A stretch of DNA of 64,000 bases from Atopobiaceae bacterium (GTDB lineage Bacteria; Actinomycetota; Coriobacteriia; Coriobacteriales; Atopobiaceae), in assembly GCA_022483015.1 (NCBI GenBank), contig JAKVOB010000001.1:372001-436000 (forward strand), given 5' to 3'. Below are positions 53,387-63,572 of this stretch, in pieces (the stretch's first letter is position 1; each line of letters begins with the position of its first letter). A model generated the notes under the pieces. That model was not told the DNA's origin. It saw nothing but the letters and a program-made list of their open reading frames with translations, and ran no database searches. Made by a program: the position numbers and the translations under genes.

Positions 53387-54574
53387 CTACTTGGCGGCCT
53401 CGATCATGCTGCGCACCGTGCCCTGGAGCCCGTCGAGGACCTCCTGGCTGGGAATCCAGTTGACGGCCTGGGTCTCCACGGGAAGCTGGAAGCCGGCCTC
53501 CTCGAGGACCTTGCCGACGTTCTTGGGACCGAGCGGCGCCCACCCATAGCTGCCGAAGGCCAGGCCCACGCGGGCCGCGTTCCTCGGTGAGAGCCCACGC
53601 ATGTAGGTGAGGAAGCCACTCACGTTCGCCAGCATCTGGCTGTTGAGCGTAGGCGAGCCCACGCAGACGTAACGGCTGTCGAGGAACTCGGTCATGACGT
53701 CGGACGGGTGGTTGACCTTGAGGTCGAACAGGTGCGCCTCGACGCCCTCCTCGACGAAGGCCTCGCAGACGGCCTTGGCCATGGTCGCCGTCGAGTTCCA
53801 CATGGAGTCGTAGACGACCACGGCCTTCTCGGCCAGCTGGGTCGTGGTCCAGGACTCGTAGGCGGTGAGGATGTCATCGATGTGCTCGGTCCAGATGATG
53901 CCGTGCGACGGCGCGATCATGTCGACGTCGAGCCCACGCACGGCCGCGACGGCCTTGCCTGCCTGCATGCCATAGGGCTGCACGATGTTGGCGTAGTACT
54001 TCTTGGCCTGGTGCATGACCTCGGCCATGTCGTTCTCGACGTCGAAGTGCTTCGAGCTGGCGAAGTGCTGGCCGAAGGCATCGTTCGAGAAGAGCAGCTT
54101 GTCGGCCGCGTCATAGGTGACCATGTTGTCGGGCCAGTGGACCATGGGGGTCTGCACGAAGGTGAGCGTGCGCTTGCCGATCGCGAGGGTGTCGCCGGTC
54201 TTGACGCCCCGGTAGGTGTAGGCATCGCCGTAGTGGGCCTTGAGGCCGGCGAGTCCTGCCGGGTCGCTCGTCACGATGGTGGCGTTGGGGGCCAGCTCCA
54301 TGATCTTCGGGATCGAGCCGGAGTGGTCCATCTCGACGTGGTTCGAGACGACGTAGTCGATGCGAGAGGGGTCCACGACCTGCGAGATGCGCTGGACAAG
54401 CTCGTCCGCGAAGCAGGCCTTGGTGGTGTCGACCAGCGTGACCTTCTCGTCCATGATGAGGTAGGCGTTGTAGGTGATGCCGCGCTCGGTGGTGTAGCCG
54501 TGGAAGCTGCGGGCGTTCCAGTCGATGCCGCCGACCCACCAGACGTCGGGCTTGATCTCTTGTGCCGTGAGCAT
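53387..54574 (-). CDS. fprA: Flavodiiron protein (A-type flavoprotein), O2/NO reductase
   Basis: Residues about 1-250 are a metallo-beta-lactamase-like diiron domain with H79-X-E81-X-D83-H84, a later histidine in VHWPDNM and H in APSHGIIW. Residues about 255-395 are a flavodoxin domain (VVVYDSMWNSTATMAKAV, GSPTLNSQM, AFGSYGW). This two-domain layout without a fused rubredoxin is class A. In anaerobes these enzymes reduce oxygen to water, or NO to N2O. AGGAG lies just before the start. A -10-like TATACT (minus strand) is at 54625-54630. Confidence 0.95.
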   Translation of the reverse strand: MLTAQEIKPDVWWVGGIDWNARSFHGYTTERGITYNAYLIMDEKVTLVDTTKACFADELVQRISQVVDPSRIDYVVSNHVEMDHSGSIPKIMELAPNATIVTSDPAGLAGLKAHYGDAYTYRGVKTGDTLAIGKRTLTFVQTPMVHWPDNMVTYDAADKLLFSNDAFGQHFASSKHFDVENDMAEVMHQAKKYYANIVQPYGMQAGKAVAAVRGLDVDMIAPSHGIIWTEHIDDILTAYESWTTTQLAEKAVVVYDSMWNSTATMAKAVCEAFVEEGVEAHLFDLKVNHPSDVMTEFLDSRYVCVGSPTLNSQMLANVSGFLTYMRGLSPRNAARVGLAFGSYGWAPLGPKNVGKVLEEAGFQLPVETQAVNWIPSQEVLDGLQGTVRSMIEAAK

Positions 54575-54904
54575 GTGCTCTCCTTCGTATGGCCCGCATG
54601 CGACGGGCGTTATATGTTATCTGCAGTATATCGTTTTGTGCCGTCCACGGTTACCTCTTACCCGCTACGGGGCGCACGTTGCTCCCTCATGGGCCCGTTC
54701 GCGAGAAGACATGCGAACGGGCCCATGGCGCCACCCGTCCTGCTGGGTTTTTCGTGGTCGACGTCCTAATCGGCTACAGTGGGTATGCCCCGTTTCCAGA
54801 GAATGGCTCTTGGTCGGGACAGGCAGACGGTCGTTGCGACGGCTCGGCTGCCATACGCAGCAAGCCACGACACGCGCTCCGGCGCCAGACAGGATCATCA
54901 CCAC
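54575..54904. other. Divergent gap between fprA and the helicase gene, with a 14-bp hairpin
   Basis: A perfect inverted repeat (ATGGGCCCGTTCGC at 54689-54702 with its complement at 54713-54726) has a 10-nt loop and is followed after about 17 nt by GGGTTTTTCG. It may be a leader structure or attenuator of the plus-strand DEAD-box gene, or a terminator of minor transcripts. Minus-strand TATACT (54625-54630) may serve fprA. No gene is evident. Confidence 0.5.
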
Positions 54905-56542
54905 ATGCAGATAACCGATACCACCCAGACGTCCTCGACCGAGGACGCTACCGCCATGTCATTCAACGACCTGGGGCTCTCCGCCACCATGCTCGAAGCC
55001 GTGCACGACCTCGGCTACACCGAGCCCACGCCCGTCCAGGCCGAGGCCATCCCCGCCGTGCTCGCCGGCAACGACGTCATGGCCGCAGCACAGACCGGCA
55101 CGGGGAAGACCGCGGCCTTCCTCCTGCCCGTCATGGACCAGCTCGACCACACGCGCCACGGCCAGGGCCCGCACCTCCTCGTGGTGACCCCCACCCGCGA
55201 GCTCGCCCAGCAGATCGACGACGTGGCCCGTGCCATCGCCAAGCGCACGCACCACTCGGCGGTCACCGTGGTGGGAGGCGTCGGCTACGAGCCTCAGAAG
55301 TCGGCGCTCCGCCGCGGCGTCGACATCCTCGTGGCCACGCCGGGACGCCTCGTCGACCTCATCGACCAGGGCTGCTGCGACCTCAGCCAGGTCGACACCC
55401 TCGTCATCGACGAGGCTGACCGCATGCTCGACATGGGCTTCCTGCCCTCCATGCGCAAGATCGTCGAGCGCACCCCGGACTCCCGTCAGACCCTGCTCTT
55501 CTCGGCCACGCTCGACGACTCCGCCATCGCCGGCATCTCGGACCTCACCCACGATGCCGTCCGCATCGAGATCGCACACAAGGGCACCGTCGCCGACACG
55601 ATCGACCAGTACTGCCTGCCCGTCTCGCTCGAGGCGAAGAACGGCCTGCTCGCCGACGTGCTCACCGCGGAGGGCCCCAGCCACGTCATCGTGTTCTGCC
55701 GCACCAAGCACCGCGCCGACGCCTGCTGCCGCCGCCTCCGCCGCGCTAACATCACCTGCGCGCCCATCCATGGCAACCGCAGCCAGAACCAGCGCGAGCA
55801 CGCCCTCACCGACTTCCGCGACTCGAAGGTAGACGTGCTCGTGGCCACCGACGTGCTGGCCCGCGGCATCGACGTGTCGGACGTGCGCTACGTCGTGAAC
55901 TTCGACGTGCCCTCAGACCCCGAGGACTACATCCACCGCATCGGCCGCACGGGCCGAGCCGGCGAGACGGGCTGGGCGCTCACCTTCGTGACGACCGACG
56001 ACATCGACGACCTGTATGGGATCGAGCGCCTCATGCAGCAGGTCGTGCCCCTCTATATGCCTTCCGCCAAGATCGACCGCGGAGAGGAACCGCCCGCCCT
56101 CGACCCCAACCGCGTCCCCGCGCGCCCCGGCAAGGGTGGCAGGCCCGGCGGCAGCCACAAGCATGGCGGCAAGAACAAGCGTCGCGGGAGCCGTGGGCAG
56201 AACGGCGGCGGCTCCTCCGCATCGAGGCAGGGCACGGACCGCTCGCAGGCCAAGCCCCGCGGTAACGGCAGCGAGGCCGGTAGGAACGGAAGCTCGAACC
56301 GTGGGAACGGCCAGGGCAACGGTGGCACCCATGGATCAAACGGAGGCCGCGGACAGAACGGCGGCCGTGGCAACGGTGGCTCAGGCAACGGCCGTGGCAG
56401 TCGTGGGAATGGCGGCCGCCGTGGCAACGGCGGTTCCGGCTCGCACGACGGTGGCCGTCAGGGCGACGGTCGCGCACGCACCCAGCAGGCGCCGCACACC
56501 ACCCACACGCGCAGGCCAGGCGACCATGGCGGCCGCAACTAG
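54905..56542 (+). CDS. DEAD-box RNA helicase with Gly/Asn/Arg-rich tail
   Basis: The helicase core (residues about 18-400) has the Q-motif FNDLGLSATMLEAVHDLGYTEPTPVQ, AQTGTGKT, PTRELAQQ, VIDEADRML, SATLDD, VFCRTKHRAD, ATDVLARGID and HRIGRTGRAG. The C-terminal about 140 residues are a low-complexity tail rich in Gly, Asn, Arg and Ser (RGNGGSGNGRGSRG-type repeats) that probably binds RNA. It is RhlE-like in core sequence. Start choice is uncertain between 54905 (MQITDTTQ) and 54956 (MSFNDLGL); frame remains open further upstream. Confidence 0.92.
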   Translation: MQITDTTQTSSTEDATAMSFNDLGLSATMLEAVHDLGYTEPTPVQAEAIPAVLAGNDVMAAAQTGTGKTAAFLLPVMDQLDHTRHGQGPHLLVVTPTRELAQQIDDVARAIAKRTHHSAVTVVGGVGYEPQKSALRRGVDILVATPGRLVDLIDQGCCDLSQVDTLVIDEADRMLDMGFLPSMRKIVERTPDSRQTLLFSATLDDSAIAGISDLTHDAVRIEIAHKGTVADTIDQYCLPVSLEAKNGLLADVLTAEGPSHVIVFCRTKHRADACCRRLRRANITCAPIHGNRSQNQREHALTDFRDSKVDVLVATDVLARGIDVSDVRYVVNFDVPSDPEDYIHRIGRTGRAGETGWALTFVTTDDIDDLYGIERLMQQVVPLYMPSAKIDRGEEPPALDPNRVPARPGKGGRPGGSHKHGGKNKRRGSRGQNGGGSSASRQGTDRSQAKPRGNGSEAGRNGSSNRGNGQGNGGTHGSNGGRGQNGGRGNGGSGNGRGSRGNGGRRGNGGSGSHDGGRQGDGRARTQQAPHTTHTRRPGDHGGRN

Positions 56543-56648
56543 CGGCCTCGCCGCTCACGTGACCCAGGTCGCCGGGGCGCGTCCGCTGCGATAGAATCAG
56601 ACGCGCACGCACCACTCGCACGTCTCGCCGACCTACCCCGGAGGTCTC

Positions 56649-57203
56649 ATGACAGACACCACCGACACCGACTCCCTGGACACCTCGCAGGAGGAGCCCC
56701 TCTTCACCGTGAGGTACCTCGTCAGCTCGAGCACGCTCAAGCAGGCTGCGAGCGTGCTCGCCGGCCCGCAGGCCAGGAACCCCGGCTATGTCTTCTCGGC
56801 AGTGCTCCTCGCCATCATGGTCTTCGTGCTCGTCACCAACAACGCCACCGACCGCCAGCTCACCTTCGGCATCTGCGTGGCGGTCCTGGCGGCCATCTTC
56901 TGGGCCATCGGGTCGAAGTGGCAGGACATCCAGCTCAAGCGCCTTCGCAACCATGGGTTCGCCACGGTGGACACCAAGGGCACGACCAAGCGCCAGCTCG
57001 TGGTCTTTGACGACAAGCTCGTCTCGACCGACCCGGAGGGCACCGAGTCCCGCTACCTCACGTCCGAGGTCAAGCGCGTCCGCTCCGACAGCCAGACCTG
57101 TGTGGTCCAGCTCGCCGACAAGGGCTTCCTCGTGCTCCCGCGCGAGGACATGACCGACTCTCGCTATACCAGCCTCATCGCGTTCCTGGAGGGGCTGAGG
57201 TAG
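56649..57203 (+). CDS. YcxB-like membrane protein, first of three
   Basis: The 184-residue protein has a short N-terminal cytosolic segment, two adjacent membrane helices (about residues 47-63 and 72-90) and a C-terminal soluble domain of about 90 residues (TTKRQLVVFDDKLVSTDPEGTESRYLTSEVKRVRSDSQTCVVQL). This looks like the YcxB-like domain. Function is unknown. GGAGG lies just before the ATG. The next gene starts immediately at its stop. Confidence 0.75.
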   Translation: MTDTTDTDSLDTSQEEPLFTVRYLVSSSTLKQAASVLAGPQARNPGYVFSAVLLAIMVFVLVTNNATDRQLTFGICVAVLAAIFWAIGSKWQDIQLKRLRNHGFATVDTKGTTKRQLVVFDDKLVSTDPEGTESRYLTSEVKRVRSDSQTCVVQLADKGFLVLPREDMTDSRYTSLIAFLEGLR

Positions 57204-57854
57204 ATGGCAGACCACGCGTCCCAGACGCCCGCCGGCAAGGCCGTCTCGGCCGAGGGCCCCGAGCCCAGGAGGCCCAAGGCCAGCCGCGCGCAGCTCCGTG
57301 CCCTCGGCGTGCCCGACGATGCCCCCTACGTCTGCGAGTTCGACCTCGACATCGACATGCTGGTCCGCAGCGCCCGGCTCACCCTCAACAAGAAGATCGA
57401 CACCCTCTGCCGCGTCGTCGGCATCATGGTCATCGTGGCAGGCGTGGCCTACTGGCTCCTGCTCCACGGCGACCCCCTCATCATGGCCGTGGTCGTGCTG
57501 CTGGGGGTCCTGCTCATCATGCAGCGCTCGCGCCTCACGCGCACGGCGGCCGCCGAGACCGACAAGCAGCTCGAGGACGCGGGCAAGGATGCGCGCCACC
57601 GCCTCTACTGGTTCTGCGACGACCACCTCTGCGTCAAGATCCCCGGCTGCAAGCTGCAGACGTTCCGCTATGACGACCTCTCGGGCTTCCTGGCCGACAA
57701 GGTCATCTACGTCCTCACGCTCAAGACGGACGGCAGCGCGCTCGTGGTCGCCCACCGCGGCTTCCAGCGCGGCGACGCCGACAAGTTCGCAGGCTATGTG
57801 GGCACGCGCCTCTCGGCCGAGTCGTGCGGCGCGACCGCGACCGACAAGGACTGA
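57204..57854 (+). CDS. YcxB-like membrane protein, second of three
   Basis: The 216-residue protein has the same architecture as its neighbour: an N-terminal segment FDLDIDMLVRSARLTLNKK, two close membrane helices (about 69-103) and a soluble C-terminal domain (LYWFCDDHLCVKIPGCKLQTFRYDDLSGFLADKVIYVL). The sequence has diverged strongly but motif order is conserved, pointing to tandem duplication. Its start abuts the previous stop and the third copy begins 4 bp later, so all three are one operon. Confidence 0.72.
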   Translation: MADHASQTPAGKAVSAEGPEPRRPKASRAQLRALGVPDDAPYVCEFDLDIDMLVRSARLTLNKKIDTLCRVVGIMVIVAGVAYWLLLHGDPLIMAVVVLLGVLLIMQRSRLTRTAAAETDKQLEDAGKDARHRLYWFCDDHLCVKIPGCKLQTFRYDDLSGFLADKVIYVLTLKTDGSALVVAHRGFQRGDADKFAGYVGTRLSAESCGATATDKD

Positions 57855-57857
57855 CCC

Positions 57858-58511
57858 ATGGCGACGAGCAAGCACATCAGCTCGACCTTCTCGTTCGACG
57901 AGGCCTGCTTCGAGGAGTACTACGACGCACGCGAGCGCTCGCTCACCAAGCGCGACTCCATGTTCTACGCCATCGTCCTGGCCGTGGTCAGCATCATCTG
58001 GTATGCCTGCATGCTCATCGTGGGCATCAGCACGCCCCTGGGCATGGTGCTGAGCATCGTCCTGCCGGCCCTCTGCGCCTGGCAGGTCTACGAGGCCGTC
58101 ACCGGTCGGACCATCTTCTGGCCGCGCAGGGCCTGGGCCAAGACCTTCCAGCGCTTCTTCTGCCGCCATGGCGTGGAGGCATCTGCCGAGCGCCCCTGGT
58201 CATTCACCTGCAAGACCACCGCCACGTCCGACGGCGTGCGCATCTCGGTGGTCCACGACGGCGAGGAGACCTCGACCGTCAGGAAGCCGTACAAGGAGTT
58301 CACCCACATCGAGGTCACCGAGCACCTGGTGATCCTCGTCGCGGGCAACGAGGTCGAGCCGGTCTGGAAGAGCCTCACCTCGCGCGACTATGCCGATGCC
58401 CTCGCCGCCCACGACGAGGTCGAGGACGCGGTCTTCTCGAAGGCCGACCTCGAGGGCGTCGACGTCAAGGGGCTTCTCACGTTCCTGCGCCGCAAGGTCC
58501 GGGTACAGTAG
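57858..58511 (+). CDS. YcxB-like membrane protein, third of three
   Basis: The 217-residue protein repeats the pattern: N-terminal FSFDEACFEEYYDARERSLTKRDS, two membrane helices (about 36-80) and a C-terminal domain (TTATSDGVRISVVHDGEETSTVRKPYKEFTHIEVTEHLVILV). The C-terminal part resembles YcxB domains most clearly of the three. It is followed 51 bp later by the AmmeMemoRadiSam genes on the same strand, possibly in the same transcript. Confidence 0.75.
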   Translation: MATSKHISSTFSFDEACFEEYYDARERSLTKRDSMFYAIVLAVVSIIWYACMLIVGISTPLGMVLSIVLPALCAWQVYEAVTGRTIFWPRRAWAKTFQRFFCRHGVEASAERPWSFTCKTTATSDGVRISVVHDGEETSTVRKPYKEFTHIEVTEHLVILVAGNEVEPVWKSLTSRDYADALAAHDEVEDAVFSKADLEGVDVKGLLTFLRRKVRVQ

Positions 58512-58562
58512 GCGATAGGGGCCGCGCTCCTGCGACCTCGCGCATACCGGGAGGTCCTTGCC

Positions 58563-59975
58563 ATGGCCATCGTAGCCGGCTTTGCCGTGCCCCATCCGCC
58601 CCTCATCGTCCCCGCCGTCGGTCACGGACGGGAGCGCCAGATCGCTGCGACCGTCGCCGCCTACGAGGAGGTCGCGCGCCGCATCGCCACGTTGGCCCCT
58701 GACACCATCGTCATCTCGAGCCCCCACGCCGAGCTCTACTACGACTACCTCCATGTGGCCAGAGGCGCACATGCCTCGGGCAGCATGGCGCAGTTCGACG
58801 CCCCCGAGGAGCACACGAGCGTCGACTATGACGAGGAGCTCGTGGACCTCGCCTGCGAGAAGGGCAACGTGGCAGGCGTCGCCTGTGGGACCGAGGGCGA
58901 GCGCGATGCCGGCCTGGACCATGCCAGCATGGTCCCGCTCCACTTCATCCAGAAGAGGTATCGCGACTTCCGCCTGCTGCGCTGCGGCCTCACCTGCCAG
59001 GGCCCCCTTGCCAACTACCGCTTCGGGCAGGCCGTCGCGGCTGCCGCCGACGAGCTGGGACGGCGCGTGGTGTGGGTAGCCTCGGGAGACCTCTCGCACA
59101 AGACCCGCGAGGAGGGCCCGTACGGCTACGCCCCCGAGGGGCCGGAGTTCGACAGGAGGATCTGCGAGGCGTTCCGCACCGGTGACTTCCTCGCGCTGCT
59201 CACGTTCGACCCAGGCTTCTGCGAGCGCGCGGCCGAATGTGGGCTCAGGAGCTTCCAGATGATGGCCGGCGCCCTCGACCGGACGCCCGTCTCGGCGGAG
59301 CTCCTCTCCTTCGAGGACCCCTTCGGCGTGGGCTACGGGACCGCCGCCTTCACGCCCACGGGCCCTGCCGGCAGCGACGCCTCCCGCGACTTCGCCGAGC
59401 GCTACGAGACCTGGCACACGCGTGACATGGCCGCCCGGAAGGCCGCGGAGGACCCCTACGTCTCGCTCGCGAGGGCCTCGCTCGAGACCTGGGTCACCGA
59501 GCGCCGTCGCATCCGGCCGACCGACGTCCTGGCTCCCGATGCCCCCGCCGAGCTCACGCAGGGCAGGGCAGGCGCGTTCGTCTCGCTCAAGGTCGCTGGC
59601 GAGCTGCGCGGCTGCATCGGCACCACCGGCCCCACCTGCCCGACGCTCGCCGAGGAGGTCTGCGCCAACGCCATCTCGGCAGGCACGCGCGACCCACGCT
59701 TCCCAGCGGTCACGGCTGGCGAGCTCCCCGAGCTGGTCTACGACGTGGACGTGCTGGGCGAGCCGGAGCCCGTGGAAGGTCCCGAAGAGCTCGATCCCGC
59801 ACGCTACGGCGTCATCGTGAGCGCATTCGACGGCAGGAGGGGGCTGCTCCTCCCCGACCTCGACGGCGTGGACACGGTCGAGGAACAGGTGGGCATCGCC
59901 GCACGCAAGGGCGGCATCGACCCCGACCATGAGGACGTCTCGCTCGAGCGCTTCCAGGTGGTGAGGCACGTATGA
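58563..59975 (+). CDS. AmmeMemoRadiSam system fusion protein: Memo/LigB-like + AMMECR1
   Basis: Residues about 1-270 form a class III extradiol dioxygenase-like (Memo/LigB) domain with VPHPPLIVPAVG, SPHAELYYDY and ASGDLSHKTREEGPYGYAPEG. Residues about 300-470 form an AMMECR1 domain with the core LRGCIGTTGP and AISAGTRDPRFPAVTAGELP. The fused Memo-AMMECR1 protein with an adjacent radical-SAM gene is the widely conserved AmmeMemoRadiSam unit. Its biochemical product remains poorly understood. The stop overlaps the next gene by 4 bp. Confidence 0.93.
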   Translation: MAIVAGFAVPHPPLIVPAVGHGRERQIAATVAAYEEVARRIATLAPDTIVISSPHAELYYDYLHVARGAHASGSMAQFDAPEEHTSVDYDEELVDLACEKGNVAGVACGTEGERDAGLDHASMVPLHFIQKRYRDFRLLRCGLTCQGPLANYRFGQAVAAAADELGRRVVWVASGDLSHKTREEGPYGYAPEGPEFDRRICEAFRTGDFLALLTFDPGFCERAAECGLRSFQMMAGALDRTPVSAELLSFEDPFGVGYGTAAFTPTGPAGSDASRDFAERYETWHTRDMAARKAAEDPYVSLARASLETWVTERRRIRPTDVLAPDAPAELTQGRAGAFVSLKVAGELRGCIGTTGPTCPTLAEEVCANAISAGTRDPRFPAVTAGELPELVYDVDVLGEPEPVEGPEELDPARYGVIVSAFDGRRGLLLPDLDGVDTVEEQVGIAARKGGIDPDHEDVSLERFQVVRHV

Positions 59976-60883
59976 GCACCTACCTCGAAGGCCTGGCCGC
60001 ACGTCAGGAGGCGGAACGCACAGAGGCGCACCGCCGCGCCGGCCTGGTGGCACGCTGCCCGGTCTGCCCCCGCCACTGCACGCTCGACCTGGATGCCCTG
60101 GGTGCCTGCCACGCGCGACGCAACGTGGGGGGCGAGGTCGTCTGCGACAGCTACAGCCGTGTGACCTCGCTCGCCATCGACCCGATCGAGAAGAAGCCGC
60201 TCGCGACCTTCATGCCGGGAACACGCGTGCTGTCGTTGGGGAGCTATGGCTGCAACCTCCGATGCCCCTTCTGCCAGAACCACGAGATCTCGCAGGTAGG
60301 AGCCGACGAGGTGCCTTGGCGCCAGATGACGCCTGGCCAGGTCGCCGACGTGGCGAGCGCCCAGGCCCAGATCGACCCCGGCATGGTGGGCGTCGCCTAC
60401 ACCTACAACGAGCCCTTGGTCGGGTGGGAGTGGGTACGCGACTGCGCCCGCCTGGTCCACGACGCCGGGCTCGTGAACGTGCTGGTCTCGAACGGCTGCG
60501 CCGAGAGCGGCATCATCCGGGAGCTCATGCCCCTCATCGACGCGGCGAACATCGACCTGAAGTCCTTCTCGGCAGACTTCTACCAGGGATGCGGCGGTGA
60601 CCTCGACTGCGTCAAGGGGACCATCCGGCTGCTGGCAGGCTACCCCGGCTGCCACCTCGAGGTGACGACGCTCGTGATCCCCGGCGCGAACGACTCCGAC
60701 GCCGAGATGGACGCGCTCGCTGCCTGGATCGCGAGCCTCGACCCCGTCATCACCCTGCACGTAACGCGGTTCTTCCCGCGCTGGAAGATGCACGATGCCG
60801 AGCCCACGCCCGAGGCCACGCTGTATCACCTGGCCGAGGTCGCGCGTCGGCACCTCGAGAACGTCTTCGTCGGGAACGTGTAG
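59972..60883 (+). CDS. AmmeMemoRadiSam system radical SAM enzyme
   Basis: The 303-residue protein carries the radical-SAM motif C94-NLR-C98-PF-C101 in SYGCNLRCPFCQN. Before it lies an N-terminal cysteine cluster (C29, C32, C36, C46) that may bind zinc or a second cluster. Further landmarks are AYTYNEPLVGWEW, NIDLKSFSADFY and LHVTRFFPRWKM, all typical of this family, which is related to pyruvate formate-lyase activases. It overlaps the Memo-AMMECR1 gene by 4 bp, so they are translated together and probably act on the same substrate. Confidence 0.93.
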   Translation: MSTYLEGLAARQEAERTEAHRRAGLVARCPVCPRHCTLDLDALGACHARRNVGGEVVCDSYSRVTSLAIDPIEKKPLATFMPGTRVLSLGSYGCNLRCPFCQNHEISQVGADEVPWRQMTPGQVADVASAQAQIDPGMVGVAYTYNEPLVGWEWVRDCARLVHDAGLVNVLVSNGCAESGIIRELMPLIDAANIDLKSFSADFYQGCGGDLDCVKGTIRLLAGYPGCHLEVTTLVIPGANDSDAEMDALAAWIASLDPVITLHVTRFFPRWKMHDAEPTPEATLYHLAEVARRHLENVFVGNV

Positions 60884-60915
60884 CCCGTGGTCCTCGCATG
60901 TCGCACGTCATGGAC

Positions 60916-60947
60916 GACGGCCGCCCACCCGAAGGCAGACGGCCGTC
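60916..60947. terminator. Hairpin between convergent radical-SAM and aquaporin genes
   Basis: GACGGCCG (60916-60923) and CGGCCGTC (60940-60947) form an 8-bp stem with a 16-nt loop between the two stop codons. It is a possible bidirectional terminator. Confidence 0.5.
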
Positions 60948-60978
60948 ATGCGTGCGTCGGTTCGACGAGAGGGACCCG

Positions 60979-61656
60979 CTAGGCCGCGGCCTTCTCCTTG
61001 CCGAGGAAGTTCCAGACCACGGCAGCGAGCGCGCCGCCGGCGAACGGGGCCACGATGAAGACCCAGAGGTTCGAGAGCGCCGCACCACCCGCGAACAGGG
61101 CGGGGCCGATCGAACGCGCGGGGTTCACCGAGGTGCCCGTGAAGTGGATGCCCAGAATGTGCACGAGCGTGAGCGTGAGGCCGATGACGAGACCGGCCAC
61201 ATGGGCGTTGTCGGTCTTGGAGGTGACGCCCAGGATCGCGAGCACGAAGATGAAGGTGAGGAGGACCTCGACGAGCAGCGAGATGCCCACGTTGTTCTCG
61301 TACAGCCCGTTCGCACCGTAGCCACAGGTGGGCCCGAGGATGACGCCGATGACGGCGGCACCAAGGATGGCGCCCAGCACCTGAGCGATGACATAGCCCA
61401 CGAAGTCCTTGACGGACATGCCGCCGGTGAGCAGGACCCCCAGCGAGACGGCAGGGTTCACGTGGCAGCCGCTGACGTTGCCGATGGAATAGGCCATGGC
61501 GACGATCGAGAGGCCGAAGGCCAGTGCCGTGGCGATGTAGGCCGCGTCGATGCTCGAGCCCTTGCATCCCAGCGCCGCAGCCGTCCCGCAGCCCATGAGC
61601 ACGAGCACGAACGTGCCGATGAACTCGGCCACGTACTTCTTGATGGAGTCCTGCAT
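60979..61656 (-). CDS. aqpZ: Aquaporin Z-type water channel
   Basis: The 225-residue protein has six membrane helices and both NPA motifs (67-69 and 178-180). The selectivity-filter residues match AqpZ: F47 in ALAFGLS, H166 in LTLVH, T175 and R181 in TSVNPARS. This indicates a water channel rather than a glycerol facilitator. The start MQDSIKKYVAEF at 61656 has GGGGAGGG 5 nt upstream; 38 codons of open frame before it are not conserved. It appears monocistronic. Confidence 0.93.
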   Translation of the reverse strand: MQDSIKKYVAEFIGTFVLVLMGCGTAAALGCKGSSIDAAYIATALAFGLSIVAMAYSIGNVSGCHVNPAVSLGVLLTGGMSVKDFVGYVIAQVLGAILGAAVIGVILGPTCGYGANGLYENNVGISLLVEVLLTFIFVLAILGVTSKTDNAHVAGLVIGLTLTLVHILGIHFTGTSVNPARSIGPALFAGGAALSNLWVFIVAPFAGGALAAVVWNFLGKEKAAA

Positions 61657-61800
61657 ATGACCCTCCCCTTCACGGTTCCTACATATCTGCATCAGCGTAC
61701 CACGCACGCCTGCCGAGAGGGACCTCGGGCGGCCGTGCGGTACGAATCGAGTTCCGAGGGGGAACGGCACGAGCCCGCGGCCCCTCGGGCGCGAGACAGG

Positions 61801-63498
<1,698 letters not shown>

Positions 63499-63572
63499 GT
63501 GCTCTCCTCTTTCGTCTACGTCATAGAAGTTCAGACAGGGTTAGCATACGACAACACCGCCCGGCCCAAGCC

